DNA of 46,838 nucleotides from Deltaproteobacteria bacterium (GCA_031275645.1 JAISOL010000014.1:1-46838), one strand, 5' to 3'. Numbered from the stretch's first letter, positions 33,359-42,860 are shown. Made by a program: numbers and translations. The notes: generated by a model from the sequence alone, not told the origin.

Positions 33359-34741
33359 TCAACCGGAGCCGGAAGGAGAAAGAGCCTGGGCCCCGAGTTC
33401 GGCCCTCACCGCCTCCTCCACCCTGCCGGCCAGGCCGCGCACCACTTCTTCCCGCTCGCCTTCCAGCATCACCCGCAAAAGGGATTCCGTGCCGGAATAG
33501 CGGAGAAACACCCGGCCGCGACCGCTCAGGCGCTCTTCCGCCTCCGCCACGGCCAGTTGAATGCCCGGACAATCTTCCAGGGGTTTTTTCTCCCGCACCG
33601 GAACATTCACGAGCACCTGCGGCAGCAGGCGCAGAATCCCGGCCAGTTCGGAAAGGGGTTTGCCGCTCTCCCGCATTATGCGCAACACCTGCAGGGCGGC
33701 CAGAAGGCCGTCGCCCGTGGTGCCGTGATCCCTGAAAATGATGTGCCCGGACTTTTCGCCTCCCAGAGCTATGTCCTGGCCGCGCATACTCTCCACCACA
33801 TAGCGATCCCCGACCCGGCAGCGCACAAGCTCGCCTCCCCGGTCGGCCATGAAAAGATCCAGGGCCAGATTGCTCATTACCGTAGCCGCCAGCTTCCTTC
33901 CGGGCAATTCTTCCCTGTTCAGCAAATCCTGAGCGCAAATGGCCATGATCTGGTCGCCGTCCAGCACAACGCCGTTTTCGTCCACCAGGATCACCCTATC
34001 CCCGTCCCCGTCCAGGGCTATGCCCAGATCAGCCCGCCTGGATTTCAGATGCTCCGCCGTCAGTTCGGGATGCAGGGAACCGCATAAATGATTGATATTC
34101 AGGCCGTCGGGGTTCACTCCCAGAGGCAGCACCTCGGCCCCCAGCTCTTCCAGGGCCAGAGGGGCGACCTTGTAAGCGGCGCCGTTGGCGCAGTCAATGA
34201 CCACCCGCAGTCCGTCCAGAGTGAGTTGAGCCGGAAAACTGTTTTTTATGGAGACAATATACCGGCCCGGAGCATCGCTTATCCTGGCGGCTCTACCCAC
34301 TTCGCCCGCGGGCGGCAGATCCCAGCGCCAGCGTTGATCCAGCACCATGTCGGCGATTTTGTCTTCCACGCTGTCCGGAAGCTTGTAACCGTCGCCGTCG
34401 AAGAATTTGATTCCGTTATCCTGAAAATGATTGTGCGAGGCGGAGATGACCACCCCGAAATCCGCCCGCATGTTGCGGGTGAGGAAGGCAATGGCCGGGG
34501 TGGGGAGAGGCCCCACCTGGTAGACGTCCATGCCGGAAGCGCACAGGCCGGCGGTAAGCGCCGTTTCAAATATATAGCCGGAAAGGCGCGTGTCCTTGCC
34601 GACGACGACCTTGTGCCGCCTCTTCTCCTTTTTACGGAAATGGCTGCCGGCGGCCAGCCCCAGGCGCAGGACCATATCCGGCAGCATGGGGTATTCGTTT
34701 ACCCTCCCCCGCATGCCGTCAGTTCCAAAAAGTCCGCCCAT
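33359..34741 (-). CDS. glmM: Phosphoglucosamine mutase
   Basis: 460 residues. Converts glucosamine-6-P to glucosamine-1-P on the way to UDP-GlcNAc, peptidoglycan and LPS. It has LFGTDGMRG at the N terminus, the phosphoserine loop [17 protein letters not shown] (catalytic S102), the metal loop [20 protein letters not shown] and a C-terminal [16 protein letters not shown] phosphate-binding loop. A short Ser/Gly tail (LSPSGSG) is extra. aaggtg precedes the ATG. Upstream of galU in the same direction. Confidence 0.97.
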   Translation of the reverse strand: MGGLFGTDGMRGRVNEYPMLPDMVLRLGLAAGSHFRKKEKRRHKVVVGKDTRLSGYIFETALTAGLCASGMDVYQVGPLPTPAIAFLTRNMRADFGVVISASHNHFQDNGIKFFDGDGYKLPDSVEDKIADMVLDQRWRWDLPPAGEVGRAARISDAPGRYIVSIKNSFPAQLTLDGLRVVIDCANGAAYKVAPLALEELGAEVLPLGVNPDGLNINHLCGSLHPELTAEHLKSRRADLGIALDGDGDRVILVDENGVVLDGDQIMAICAQDLLNREELPGRKLAATVMSNLALDLFMADRGGELVRCRVGDRYVVESMRGQDIALGGEKSGHIIFRDHGTTGDGLLAALQVLRIMRESGKPLSELAGILRLLPQVLVNVPVREKKPLEDCPGIQLAVAEAEERLSGRGRVFLRYSGTESLLRVMLEGEREEVVRGLAGRVEEAVRAELGAQALSPSGSG

Positions 34742-34999
34742 GAAATTTCACCTTGAACTTGTCAGAGCATTTTACTCTTGAGTTGAAATAACACCACAAG
34801 GCCTGGTTATGCAACCGGCTTTGAAGCCCGTGCCCCGCGCCGGGCAACAGACGGCGGGGAGAAAAAAAATTTCGTTCCCGTTATTGACAGCACTGAAATA
34901 AAAATTATCTATCTTCTGTGCATAAATGACAATGCAATGCAAAATATGACCACAGGTAAGATCTGTCCGGCAACTTTAAAATCAATACAGGAGGAAAAT
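34742..34999. other. Divergent intergenic region, glmM/hsp20
   Basis: 258 nt between divergent glmM and hsp20 starts. It holds the hsp20 promoter. A weaker minus-strand candidate for glmM is TTGCAT-17-TTATTT. No gene or heat-shock CIRCE-type repeat is visible. Confidence 0.45.
34884..34911 (+). promoter_or_regulatory. Promoter of the Hsp20 pair
   Basis: Perfect TTGACA (34884-34889), 16-nt AT-rich spacer, TATCTA (34906-34911); about 80 nt of leader before the ATG at 35000. It looks like a vegetative sigma-70 promoter rather than a heat-shock sigma site. Confidence 0.7.
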
Positions 35000-35410
35000 A
35001 TGGTTATAGATTTCAGTTCAATTTACGACACCAACAACGATTTGGAGCGTTTTTTCGACGAGATGTTTCGCACATCCGCTTTCAATTTACGCCGTTCAGT
35101 ATATCCGCCGTTGAATGTATTCGAAAGCGACGACGGTTATATCGTGGATGTATGTATCCCAGGGATTGATCCCAATGATATTGAACTTACCATAACGGCG
35201 CGCAATCTTATCGTAAAAGGCGAGCGCAAACTTATGGAAGGCCGCTACTTCCGTCAGGAGCGCGGGGCTGGAAGCTTCCAGCGCGTTCTGAGCCTGAATG
35301 TGCCTGTCGACAGAGATAAGGTAACGGCAAAAAGCGAAAACGGGATACTGCGCGTCACTCTGCCGAAAGCTGAAGCTGAAAGGCAGCGTAAGATAAGCAT
35401 AACCTCGTGA
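35000..35410 (+). CDS. Small heat-shock protein Hsp20 (first of tandem pair)
   Basis: 136 residues with an alpha-crystallin domain from about 38 to 130: PPLNVFESDDGYIVDVCIPG, ELTITARNLIVKGERK, GSFQRVLSLNVPVD and the conserved ENGILRVTLPKAE. An ATP-independent holdase that keeps unfolding proteins soluble. The start at 35000 follows an ideal aggaggaaa site; the upstream in-frame ATG at 34937 lies in the leader. It ends 31 nt before a second Hsp20, with which it probably forms mixed oligomers. Confidence 0.95.
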   Translation: MVIDFSSIYDTNNDLERFFDEMFRTSAFNLRRSVYPPLNVFESDDGYIVDVCIPGIDPNDIELTITARNLIVKGERKLMEGRYFRQERGAGSFQRVLSLNVPVDRDKVTAKSENGILRVTLPKAEAERQRKISITS

Positions 35411-35441
35411 GTACACGGCAATTTAATAAAAGGAGTTATCC

Positions 35442-35792
35442 ATGAGTGAAGTTACAAGAAAAAATGCAGGCGTTGTCCCCGCCACTGATATATTCGAAAT
35501 GAAAGACGGGTTCCATATCATGGTGGATCTGCCCGGCGTCAAATCTGAAGATTTGGTGGTCGATATTGAAGAGTCCGAACTTTCCATAAGCGGAAGCAGC
35601 AGCTATGCCCCGGCGGACAATAATCTGCGCAAAATGCACACCGAGTTCGGGAATAATGTCTACCAGCGCCGCTTTACTCTCTCCGAACTGGTGGACAAGG
35701 AAAAAGTCGAGGCCGTTCTGCGCGACGGCGTGCTGCAGCTTTATCTGCCCAAGGCTGAAGCCATGAAACCCCGGCGCATCGAAATATCCTGA
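35442..35792 (+). CDS. Small heat-shock protein Hsp20 (second of tandem pair)
   Basis: 116 residues: a short N terminus then the alpha-crystallin domain (DIFEMKDGFHIMVDLPGVKS, LVVDIEESELSISGSS, RRFTLSELVDKEKVEA, LRDGVLQLYLPKAEA). An aaaaggag site precedes the ATG. Together with the preceding gene it forms the two-gene Hsp20 arrangement found in several Desulfovibrio-type genomes. A strong terminator follows. Confidence 0.95.
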   Translation: MSEVTRKNAGVVPATDIFEMKDGFHIMVDLPGVKSEDLVVDIEESELSISGSSSYAPADNNLRKMHTEFGNNVYQRRFTLSELVDKEKVEAVLRDGVLQLYLPKAEAMKPRRIEIS

Positions 35793-35816
35793 TCAGGGCA
35801 CTCCCCTTCCTGACCG

Positions 35817-35861
35817 CCGGGGGGGCAAAAGCCGCGTTTTTCGCGGGCTTTGCCCCCCCGG
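35817..35861 (+). terminator. Terminator after the Hsp20 pair
   Basis: Arms CCGGGGGGGCAAA and TTTGCCCCCCCGG with additional pairing toward the loop, followed by CTACTTTTA. Long stem closing the hsp20 transcript; loop region aagccgcgtttttcgcgggc. Confidence 0.7.
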
Positions 35862-36013
35862 CTACTTTTACGCGGACACAGCGGCTTGAGAGCGCTTCAT
35901 GCTGTGGCCTATATCCTGTACAAGCCGCTCCGGCCTGGCAGCATACTCCACATACTCAATTTGCCTTGGCTGCCCACATGCAATATAGTTATGAAAACAG
36001 ACCGAAGGGAAGC

Positions 36014-37498
36014 ATGAGGAGCAATTGCATGCAAAGCATAAACAGACCCCGTGTCGCTTTCGCGGCAGCGTGCTTTTGTCTGGCCGCCTTGCAGAGCCCG
36101 GCTCTGCCGGCTGTCGCCGCAAACATTTGGACATATCATGAAGAAAAATACGAAATTTATGCCCCGCGACTTTCTCACGACAACAACTATCTGGTATTTA
36201 CCCGCAAGCTGCATTTCCCTGACGGTTATGAAGCGGAACTGTTTTCAGAAAAAGATAAGCAGGATCTGCGCGATTGGGCAACAAACAATAAGCGCGCCGA
36301 AGAACCCGAAGTGGTGCTGATGAAGCTCGCGGACAAAAGTATGCGGGTTATAGGGCAAGGCTGGGATCCGTGTTTTTCCCATGACCGGCGCAGTATCGCT
36401 TACGCGCGCCAAACAAAGCCCCTGGCCGGCCTCCGGGTGCTCGGCACCACCCTGGCCGGCAATGAAATTTACGTATACGACATTGCCGGCGACTCCGGAA
36501 AAACAGTGGCCAGGCCGTCTTCCGGCTATTTTTCCCAACCCGTGTTCACTGAAAAAGGACAAATCCTCTTCGCCATATCCGATGCGGTGAACGGAGCTTA
36601 CGGGGGAGATATCGGGGTGGGCCTGGCGGACCCCGCCGATGGGACGCAACGGGTTGAGTGCAAGCCGGCGCAGGACTACGGGTTGTATCATTTGATCCGG
36701 AAGTTTGAAATGCGGGAGGATCGGCTTTTTGTGCTGCGTATGCGGCCGCTCAGCGCCGGGACGTATATGGCGGACAAGTACGCCTATGAACTCGTTGAAG
36801 CTGCGGGCGGTGAACCGCTTTACAATTGGGGAGATGCAAAGCCCTATTACGATAGGGATAATTTCAGAATATGCCCGTCCGGAGTTGAGGTCTATGACCG
36901 CGGCATATGGCGTAAACCCGGCGACGCGTGGCCTGAAAATACAAAAACAGCGCCTGAAGGCCGCATGTATTCAAGCCCTGATTGCGAGTATGAAGCCGTC
37001 GTTCGAGACAGGCGGGGAGGAAACGTCAGCTTTGCGGCGCGCGGCCGGCCCGCGTTCCGCTGGAGATCTCCAAAGGGGATGATTCAGTCCGTAACCTGGT
37101 CGCCTGATTCTTCCCGCGTTATACTGGTCATCAGTTACGGTATGAAATTTGGAGAAAAATTCGCCTTTGACGAACTCGTCATTCTCGCCCCGCGAGATAT
37201 GCGGAATGGCGGAAGCGCCGTCAAGGCAGTTTTACGCCGGTATGTTGCGGCGGCTTTCCGTTTCCAGGCAGAGAAGAATTATTTTCGCCAGACACGAAGA
37301 CAGGGAGCCATAAAAATCAACGGAGTACAGGCCGGGGGCGCGAAGTACACCCGATCCCGGCGTCCAGTAAAACTTCTGGCCTTCAGGGTTTGCCCGGACA
37401 AAAAGAGCGCCTACGGTTTTGAATATGTGGTCAAGGCCGCGCCGCGCGGGAAAAAGCTGGACGTTCTTCTGCCCAGGGATTTGTCCGGCTCATCGTAG
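36014..37498 (+). CDS. Exported beta-propeller-like (TolB/PD40-type) protein
   Basis: 494 residues. A signal peptide (RPRVAFAAACFCLAALQSPA, ending near AVAA) leads into a mature protein with PD40-like repeats: APRLSHDNNYLVFTRK, DPCFSHDRRSIAYARQ, FSQPVFTEKGQILFAISD, VTWSPDSSRVILV. These S-x-D-x-x-x-I/L-x-F/Y blades resemble TolB or DPP-IV N-terminal propellers; no catalytic triad is visible. The start at 36014 (gaaggga site) or 36029 (gagg site) both give a good signal peptide; I chose the first. Periplasmic; role unknown. Its 3' end faces yjbR. Confidence 0.65.
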   Translation: MRSNCMQSINRPRVAFAAACFCLAALQSPALPAVAANIWTYHEEKYEIYAPRLSHDNNYLVFTRKLHFPDGYEAELFSEKDKQDLRDWATNNKRAEEPEVVLMKLADKSMRVIGQGWDPCFSHDRRSIAYARQTKPLAGLRVLGTTLAGNEIYVYDIAGDSGKTVARPSSGYFSQPVFTEKGQILFAISDAVNGAYGGDIGVGLADPADGTQRVECKPAQDYGLYHLIRKFEMREDRLFVLRMRPLSAGTYMADKYAYELVEAAGGEPLYNWGDAKPYYDRDNFRICPSGVEVYDRGIWRKPGDAWPENTKTAPEGRMYSSPDCEYEAVVRDRRGGNVSFAARGRPAFRWRSPKGMIQSVTWSPDSSRVILVISYGMKFGEKFAFDELVILAPRDMRNGGSAVKAVLRRYVAAAFRFQAEKNYFRQTRRQGAIKINGVQAGGAKYTRSRRPVKLLAFRVCPDKKSAYGFEYVVKAAPRGKKLDVLLPRDLSGSS

Positions 37499-37572
37499 CG
37501 GATTGCATATCATCCCAATTCCCCAGACACGCTTGGAGAATTTTACAGGCGGATCAAACTCTCAACAAAAGT

Positions 37573-37926
37573 CTACAGCAAGTCCTTCTGCAGCTTTTTT
37601 GGAAGTGAATTCAGCAAGATCTGATATGATTCATCAATCATTTCCCGGAGAAGGTCATCCGGAACATCCCCATCGAGCCGAACGGAATTCCAGTGCAGTT
37701 TGTTCATGTAGTAACCGGGAACTATCTCTTTGTGTTCCTTGCGTAATTCGACTCCGTAGCTCGGTTCGATTTTGAGCGTGATAATGGGTTTGCCGCTTTT
37801 GTCCGTGCCCTGCATGGCGAACATTTTCCCGACGAGCATATAGCGTGAGGCTTCCCATTCTTCTTTGTAGTCCTTTTCTCAACCTTTCTTTGCCAGGCAA
37901 TAGGCATCAAGCCAGGGGTATTTCAT
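37573..37926 (-). pseudogene. yjbR: YjbR/MmcQ-family protein interrupted by an in-frame TGA
   Basis: Starting at ATG 37926 the frame reads KYPWLDAYCLAKKG, then TGA (37881-37879), then EKDYKEEWEASRYMLVGKMF, with TLKIEPSYGVELR, EIVPGYYMNKLHWNSVRLDG and ESYQILLNSLPKKLQK. That is the complete ~117-residue MmcQ/YjbR protein (CyaY-like, DNA-binding-fold family, role unclear) in a single frame except for one TGA at codon 16. The longest ATG-initiated uninterrupted piece begins at 37839 (88 residues, no ribosome site). No obvious SECIS-like hairpin follows the TGA and the family is not a known selenoprotein family, so a nonsense mutation is the simplest reading. The first 20 nt overlap the integrase remnant. 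Confidence 0.72.
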
Positions 37927-38137
37927 AGTGCTCACGTTTCTGCCATCCTGGTGTTATGTGCGCATAAAATGTGCTGGTCGTAGTGACCGAGCTATGGCCT
38001 GCCTGTGCCGCGACAGCCGCTAAATCCGCTCCGTGCGACAGCATTGCTGTTACCGAAGCATGACGGACATTTATCATAGGGATATGGACAACTCCAGCTT
38101 TTTTGATAGCACTATTCCACGCGGTACAACAATCCAA
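37907..38137 (-). pseudogene. Tyrosine integrase C-terminal fragment
   Basis: 76 residues (nominal TTG start) covering the end of the catalytic domain of a phage-type tyrosine recombinase: NVRHASVTAMLSHGADLAAV gives the R-x-x-H box, AGHSSVTTTSTFYAH gives the second His and the nucleophile Tyr. The first catalytic Arg, the core-binding domain and the arm-binding domain are missing; the sequence beyond 38137 is unrelated. Its stop lies inside the yjbR 5' end, so its 3' end may coincide with the attachment junction. Inactive. Confidence 0.78.
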
Positions 38138-38204
38138 AACGCGCCGCCCTGCTCCATGGCATAAATAGGTATTCCGGCGGCTATGTCCTCTTTGTAGCGG
38201 GCGT

Positions 38205-41200
38205 ATGCTTCTTCAAGGTACGATTGCGGGGGGAAACACGGTCTTCGGTTTGCCTGATTTTGCCCAGCGCATGGGGGGAGTAGCCCTGAAAACCGGGCAA
38301 GGCATGGTTACGGGCGGGGCAACCGGACTGGCCGGTGGGATAGGCAAGGGATTGGCCGCGAAAGCCGGAGTCGGAGCCGTGGGGCAAACCGCCGCCAAGC
38401 TGGGGGCGGAAGCCTTGACCATGCCCGCAACGGCGGCGGCTCTGGAAGGGAGATTCCCTACCGGCCAAGAAGTCGCTAACGCCGCTATGTTGATTGCGGC
38501 TATGCATATTGGAAGTAAAGCCCTGAGGACTCCTTACCGGGACGTAGCTCTGACCGCCCGCGACATTGCGCCGAAGCTGAGAAACATTGTTGCGCGCACC
38601 GGGAAAAACCTTGAAGAAATTATGCAGGCGGCGGAGGAAGACCCGACTGTCAGACAAGACATTTTAGCCGAAAATAAAGATATTCCTGGCGCTTTCGCTG
38701 AAGAGACATTGAATCGGCTGAAGGCAGGGGAGGAAGTGCCTACTGAGGAATTACGGGGGTATGGAAATCAAACATGGGCACAGGCTGTGCTCAATGAACG
38801 CACAGGTACGGAAGCCATACAGGCCAAGCTTGAGAGAATGGCGGAAAAGGCGACGCAGGGGGAAACAGCCAGAGAACTTTTACCTTGGGGGTTTGTCAGA
38901 GCAGAAGAAGCTGCGGCGTTATCACAAAAAACTGGTCTCAAAATAGGGATCGGCTTTACCCATATAATTGATGATTCCGCCTTGCGCCATGCGCTAAAAG
39001 AACACGGCTCCCCGCAGACAGAACTACCTCGCGGGCAGATACCCATCACAGCGGAAGACTTGGCACGTATTCCCGATGTAGTGCGTGATTATGATGCCGC
39101 TGTGTACGCAGGTAAAAACAAGCTAGAGCGGGATGTGATCCGGTACGAAAAGACGCTGGACGCTGAAACCATCATGGTTGTTGAGGAAGTACGTGGAAAG
39201 CGCAATCATCTGGCCTTCCAGACCATGTATAAAAGAAAAGCCACTGACACATCTCCCCCTTCTCTAACGTCCGAAACGCTTCGTGATATGCACACGACGA
39301 GCCATGCAGGAGAAAAAACCAGCAGCTTATCTAAAACATATGATACTCTCCGTAACGCAAATGTCAAGCCTGAGATTATTGACAGAGCGGAAAATAAAGC
39401 GGCGTCTGATGGCCTGGACGGACTCAAAGACGGCGGACATGCGGATCCTGGTCTGCGGGAAATGTTCGCTCAAAATTTGCGTGAATTGCGTGATTTGTCG
39501 CGAGACAGGTTTAACGGTTTCAAAGAGTTGATTGAAACCTTCGATGATCTTTCCCCCGAAGAAATGAAGGCGGCCCTAGATATTTATAAAAGCGTAGCGA
39601 AGGAGCGGAGTCCCAGCGGCGGCACTTCCGTTCCCATTGACCCCAACATGCCGGTTATGCCGGAAGAAGCATTACGGGCATCAGAGGCAACGAGGCTCTC
39701 GGAGGTGATTGCTTCACTTGAAAAGGCATTTGACGTGCCGATCCGGATCGGCAAGTTCAGGGACAAGGCACATGGCATTTACAAGGTCGGGCCGGAAGTC
39801 ATACGCCTGAAAGTCGCCAACAATATCGCGACGGCCGCGCATGAGGTGGGGCACCATCTTCAGAAAACGCTTTTCGGAGAGATATCCGACAAGCCGCTTG
39901 CCCCCTTCAGCCACGAACTCGCGCCTATGGCCACAAAACCCAAAGCCGGGCAGTCCTCCTTACCGGAAGGATTCGCTGAATTCGTGGCGAAATACGTTGT
40001 TGACCCGAAAGAGGCATTGGAAAGGGCGCCGCGCTTTTACGAGCATTTTGAAAACAAGATCATCAGCAAGGCTCCGGAACTCGGCACGGCATTGCTGAAC
40101 GCGCGGGAAGCCGTCAGAAGATGGGCGGAACAACCGGCGGCGCAGGAGGTAATTTCACATATCAACATTGAGGGACGCGAGCGGGAGGGGCTTTTATCCC
40201 AGCTTGTATCACAAGACACATGGGAACGCCTGTATACGAATTTTGTGGATAGACTTTACCCCCTGAAAAAGGCGACAGAGCTTCTCGCCGCCGGAGAAGA
40301 GCTCCCGGCGGACATGAACTCGTATATCCTAGCCCGCACCTTCTCCGGGGTCAAGGGCAAGGCTGCCCACTTCATCGAGCGTTCGCCGTTCAAATTCCGT
40401 ACCTGGGAGAATGTGGGCAAGCCTCTGGCCAAAACCTTGCGGGCTGTGGAAAACCTGGATGAATTCCGCGCCTATCTGGTGTCCAGACGCGGACTTGAAC
40501 TGGAAGGCAGAGGCATACGCTCCGGAATAAGACCGGAATCAATGCGGGCCACAGTCGAACAGTTCAGGGAGAAGTATGAACCGTTTGCCAGAGAACTGGA
40601 CGAATACCAGGATCATCTTGTCAACTACCTTGTGGATTCAGGGGTACTCGGCAGGGAAACAGCCATAGCCATGCGGGAGATGAACAAGCGCTATGTGCCT
40701 TTTTTCCGCCTTATGGAAGACAGCGGCGGATTTCCCGGCGGCGGAAAGTCGCTACAGGGTCGGAACCCCATCCGTAAAATAAAAGGCAGCGGACGGGACA
40801 TAATTGATCCTCTTGAGTCCATCATCAAGAACACTTACGCGCTTATTGAGGCCGGGGAGAAGAACGCCATAGGCCGCGCTCTGATCGATCTGGCCGCCAG
40901 AAAAGACGGCTCCGGCTGGCTGGCGGAAAAACTGCCCATGCCCAAAGAAGCGGTGAAAGTGAGCCGTGAAGATATAAACAGAGAATTCATCAAGTCTCTC
41001 GACGATATCGACCCGGCCATATCCGACACAGTGAAAGGCATTGCCGACACTATGGACTCGGAAGGAATGGTGACGTTCTGGCAGAACGCACGGAATATCG
41101 ACAAAAAAAACCAGATAGTCGTGTATCGTGACGGCAAGCGGGAAGTCTGGCAGGTTGCCCCGGAACTGGCTGAAGTTATAAACGGACTGAACGCGGAAAT

Positions 41201-42860
41201 CGTGCCTCTGCTGGTAAGGCTCATTTCCGTGCCGGCAAAGATGCTGCGGGCCGGAGCGACGCTGACGCCGGACTTTATGGTGCGTAACCTGCTCCGCGAC
41301 GCTGTTTCGGCGGGCGTTGTCTCCCGCAACGGGTTCATTCCCGGCCTGGACACTGTCAAAGGATTGAAGAGAGCCGTCACCAGGGATGACGCCTATTGGA
41401 ATTGGGTCAAGGCCGGCGGCGATCAGGCCAGCCTTGTCAGTATGGACAGGACAACCCTGCAATCCACCCTGAATGACATAACCGCTACGGGTTACCCCAA
41501 GCGGGTCTGGAATGTGGTCAGAAATCCCGTTGAATTGCTGCGCCTTGGTTCGGAACTGTCAGAAAAAATGACACGCCTAGGCGAGTTCGGGAGGGCCGTG
41601 CAAAAGGCCGGAACTGACAAGGCGGGACTGATGCGGGCCGCCTACGAGTCCAGGGATCTGATGGACTTTTCCCGGCGCGGCAGGCTGACCAACAGCTTCA
41701 ATCTCATCACGGCCTTTTTCAACGCCTCGGTACAAGGACTTGACCGCACGGCCAGGGGAGCCATTGAAAATCCCAAACGCTTCCTTGTCCGGTCCGCGCT
41801 ATTTATCGGCGTCCCCTCCATTCTCAATGCCGTGTATAACTACGGAGATAAGGACATTGCAGAAGTTTCGCGCGCCCAGCGCGATATGTTCTGGATAGTT
41901 CCGATAGGCGAAGGTGAAAACAAGACACTGCTCCGCATCCCCAAACCGTTTGAGCAGGGAATCATATTCGGCTCAACTCTGGAGCGGGCCACGGAATTTA
42001 TCCTTGACGCATACACGAAAAAATACGGCAGTATCGAAAAAGCCCGTAAAGAAGCCTTTCGCGGGCTTGGTTCCTCTATTTTCAACGTATCCATGCCCAG
42101 CATGGTTCCCACGGCCTTTGCCCCGTTCATTGAGGCTTATGCCAACCGCTCCATAACTTTTGACAGACCCATCATCCCAAGAAAAAGAGAAGGGATGCTG
42201 CCGGAATATCAGTACATGCCGTACACCACGGAACTTATGAAAAGACTCTCCCATTTATTCGGAACCCTGCCTCCGGTGGGAGAGATGAACACCTTCTCCC
42301 CGGCCAGAGCCGAACATTTCATCCGGAGTTTGACCGGGGGCTTGGGTATGTACGCCTTGGAAGCGCTTGATGCGGCCGGGCGCAAAGCCGGATTATTGCC
42401 TGATCCGGTCAAACCTTCCCCCACTCTGGCGGATACGCCATTTTTACGGGCTTTTCTTGTCCGGAATCCCAGCATGAGGGCGGAGAGTATTGAACGTTTT
42501 TACCAGAGCTATGAACATGCGCGGCGCTATCTGGCTACCATCAACGGCCTGAAGGACGACTTCCGCTACGAGGATATTGCCAATCTGCTGCCCTATGCGA
42601 CCTATCAGGCTATGGAAGGGCCGCATAAATTCCTGACCGATACCATAAGGGCCATGGACATAGTTTACAAAAATACTGAAGGCAGCGCCGATGAAAAAAG
42701 GCAGATATTGGATTCCATGACCTTCAGAGCCATAGAAGCGGCTCGCTTGGGGAATCAAGTATTTGAATCTTTGGAACAGGACATAAAACGCTGGAAAGAA
42801 CGGGCACAGCAGGGAAAGAAAGCGCAGGCCGACAGCAAGCTTTTACAGCCCAAAAAATGA
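38205..42860 (+). CDS. Phage large polyvalent protein (PBECR, zincin-like, LPD38 regions), probably N-terminally truncated
   Basis: 1551 residues. Near 225-345 a phage-Barnase/EndoU/ColicinE5/RelE-like nuclease region (GFTHIIDDSALRHALKEHG, RGQIPITAEDLARIPDVV, DVIRYEKTLDAETIMVVEEV, then RGKRNHLAF). Near 530-560 a zincin-like HEVGH (H546-H550) in NNIATAAHEVGHHLQKTLF. From about 950-1260 an LPD38-type region (IDKKNQIVVYRDGKREVWQV, RAGATLTPDFMVRNLLRD, FNASVQGLDRTARG). Such proteins are carried in phage capsids and thought to enter the cell with DNA. The ATG at 38205 has no ribosome site and follows unrelated sequence directly, and the first residues read as the middle of a Gly/Ala-rich membrane-active segment, so the true N terminus is probably lost. 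A terminator follows. Confidence 0.75.
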   Translation: MLLQGTIAGGNTVFGLPDFAQRMGGVALKTGQGMVTGGATGLAGGIGKGLAAKAGVGAVGQTAAKLGAEALTMPATAAALEGRFPTGQEVANAAMLIAAMHIGSKALRTPYRDVALTARDIAPKLRNIVARTGKNLEEIMQAAEEDPTVRQDILAENKDIPGAFAEETLNRLKAGEEVPTEELRGYGNQTWAQAVLNERTGTEAIQAKLERMAEKATQGETARELLPWGFVRAEEAAALSQKTGLKIGIGFTHIIDDSALRHALKEHGSPQTELPRGQIPITAEDLARIPDVVRDYDAAVYAGKNKLERDVIRYEKTLDAETIMVVEEVRGKRNHLAFQTMYKRKATDTSPPSLTSETLRDMHTTSHAGEKTSSLSKTYDTLRNANVKPEIIDRAENKAASDGLDGLKDGGHADPGLREMFAQNLRELRDLSRDRFNGFKELIETFDDLSPEEMKAALDIYKSVAKERSPSGGTSVPIDPNMPVMPEEALRASEATRLSEVIASLEKAFDVPIRIGKFRDKAHGIYKVGPEVIRLKVANNIATAAHEVGHHLQKTLFGEISDKPLAPFSHELAPMATKPKAGQSSLPEGFAEFVAKYVVDPKEALERAPRFYEHFENKIISKAPELGTALLNAREAVRRWAEQPAAQEVISHINIEGREREGLLSQLVSQDTWERLYTNFVDRLYPLKKATELLAAGEELPADMNSYILARTFSGVKGKAAHFIERSPFKFRTWENVGKPLAKTLRAVENLDEFRAYLVSRRGLELEGRGIRSGIRPESMRATVEQFREKYEPFARELDEYQDHLVNYLVDSGVLGRETAIAMREMNKRYVPFFRLMEDSGGFPGGGKSLQGRNPIRKIKGSGRDIIDPLESIIKNTYALIEAGEKNAIGRALIDLAARKDGSGWLAEKLPMPKEAVKVSREDINREFIKSLDDIDPAISDTVKGIADTMDSEGMVTFWQNARNIDKKNQIVVYRDGKREVWQVAPELAEVINGLNAEIVPLLVRLISVPAKMLRAGATLTPDFMVRNLLRDAVSAGVVSRNGFIPGLDTVKGLKRAVTRDDAYWNWVKAGGDQASLVSMDRTTLQSTLNDITATGYPKRVWNVVRNPVELLRLGSELSEKMTRLGEFGRAVQKAGTDKAGLMRAAYESRDLMDFSRRGRLTNSFNLITAFFNASVQGLDRTARGAIENPKRFLVRSALFIGVPSILNAVYNYGDKDIAEVSRAQRDMFWIVPIGEGENKTLLRIPKPFEQGIIFGSTLERATEFILDAYTKKYGSIEKARKEAFRGLGSSIFNVSMPSMVPTAFAPFIEAYANRSITFDRPIIPRKREGMLPEYQYMPYTTELMKRLSHLFGTLPPVGEMNTFSPARAEHFIRSLTGGLGMYALEALDAAGRKAGLLPDPVKPSPTLADTPFLRAFLVRNPSMRAESIERFYQSYEHARRYLATINGLKDDFRYEDIANLLPYATYQAMEGPHKFLTDTIRAMDIVYKNTEGSADEKRQILDSMTFRAIEAARLGNQVFESLEQDIKRWKERAQQGKKAQADSKLLQPKK

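Noticed and set aside
33303-33938. Long N-terminal extension of GalU
   Set aside because: Antisense-like low-complexity sequence overlapping glmM; GalU begins at GTG 33302 with aaaggagg.
37839-37926. Selenocysteine at the yjbR TGA
   Set aside because: No SECIS-like hairpin just downstream and not a known selenoprotein family; kept only as an alternative.
38138-38230. Minus-strand frame with a helical, acidic stretch (LEEAYARYKEDIAAGIPIYA)
   Set aside because: Looks protein-like but is too short, has no start, and lies across a junction; cannot be assigned.
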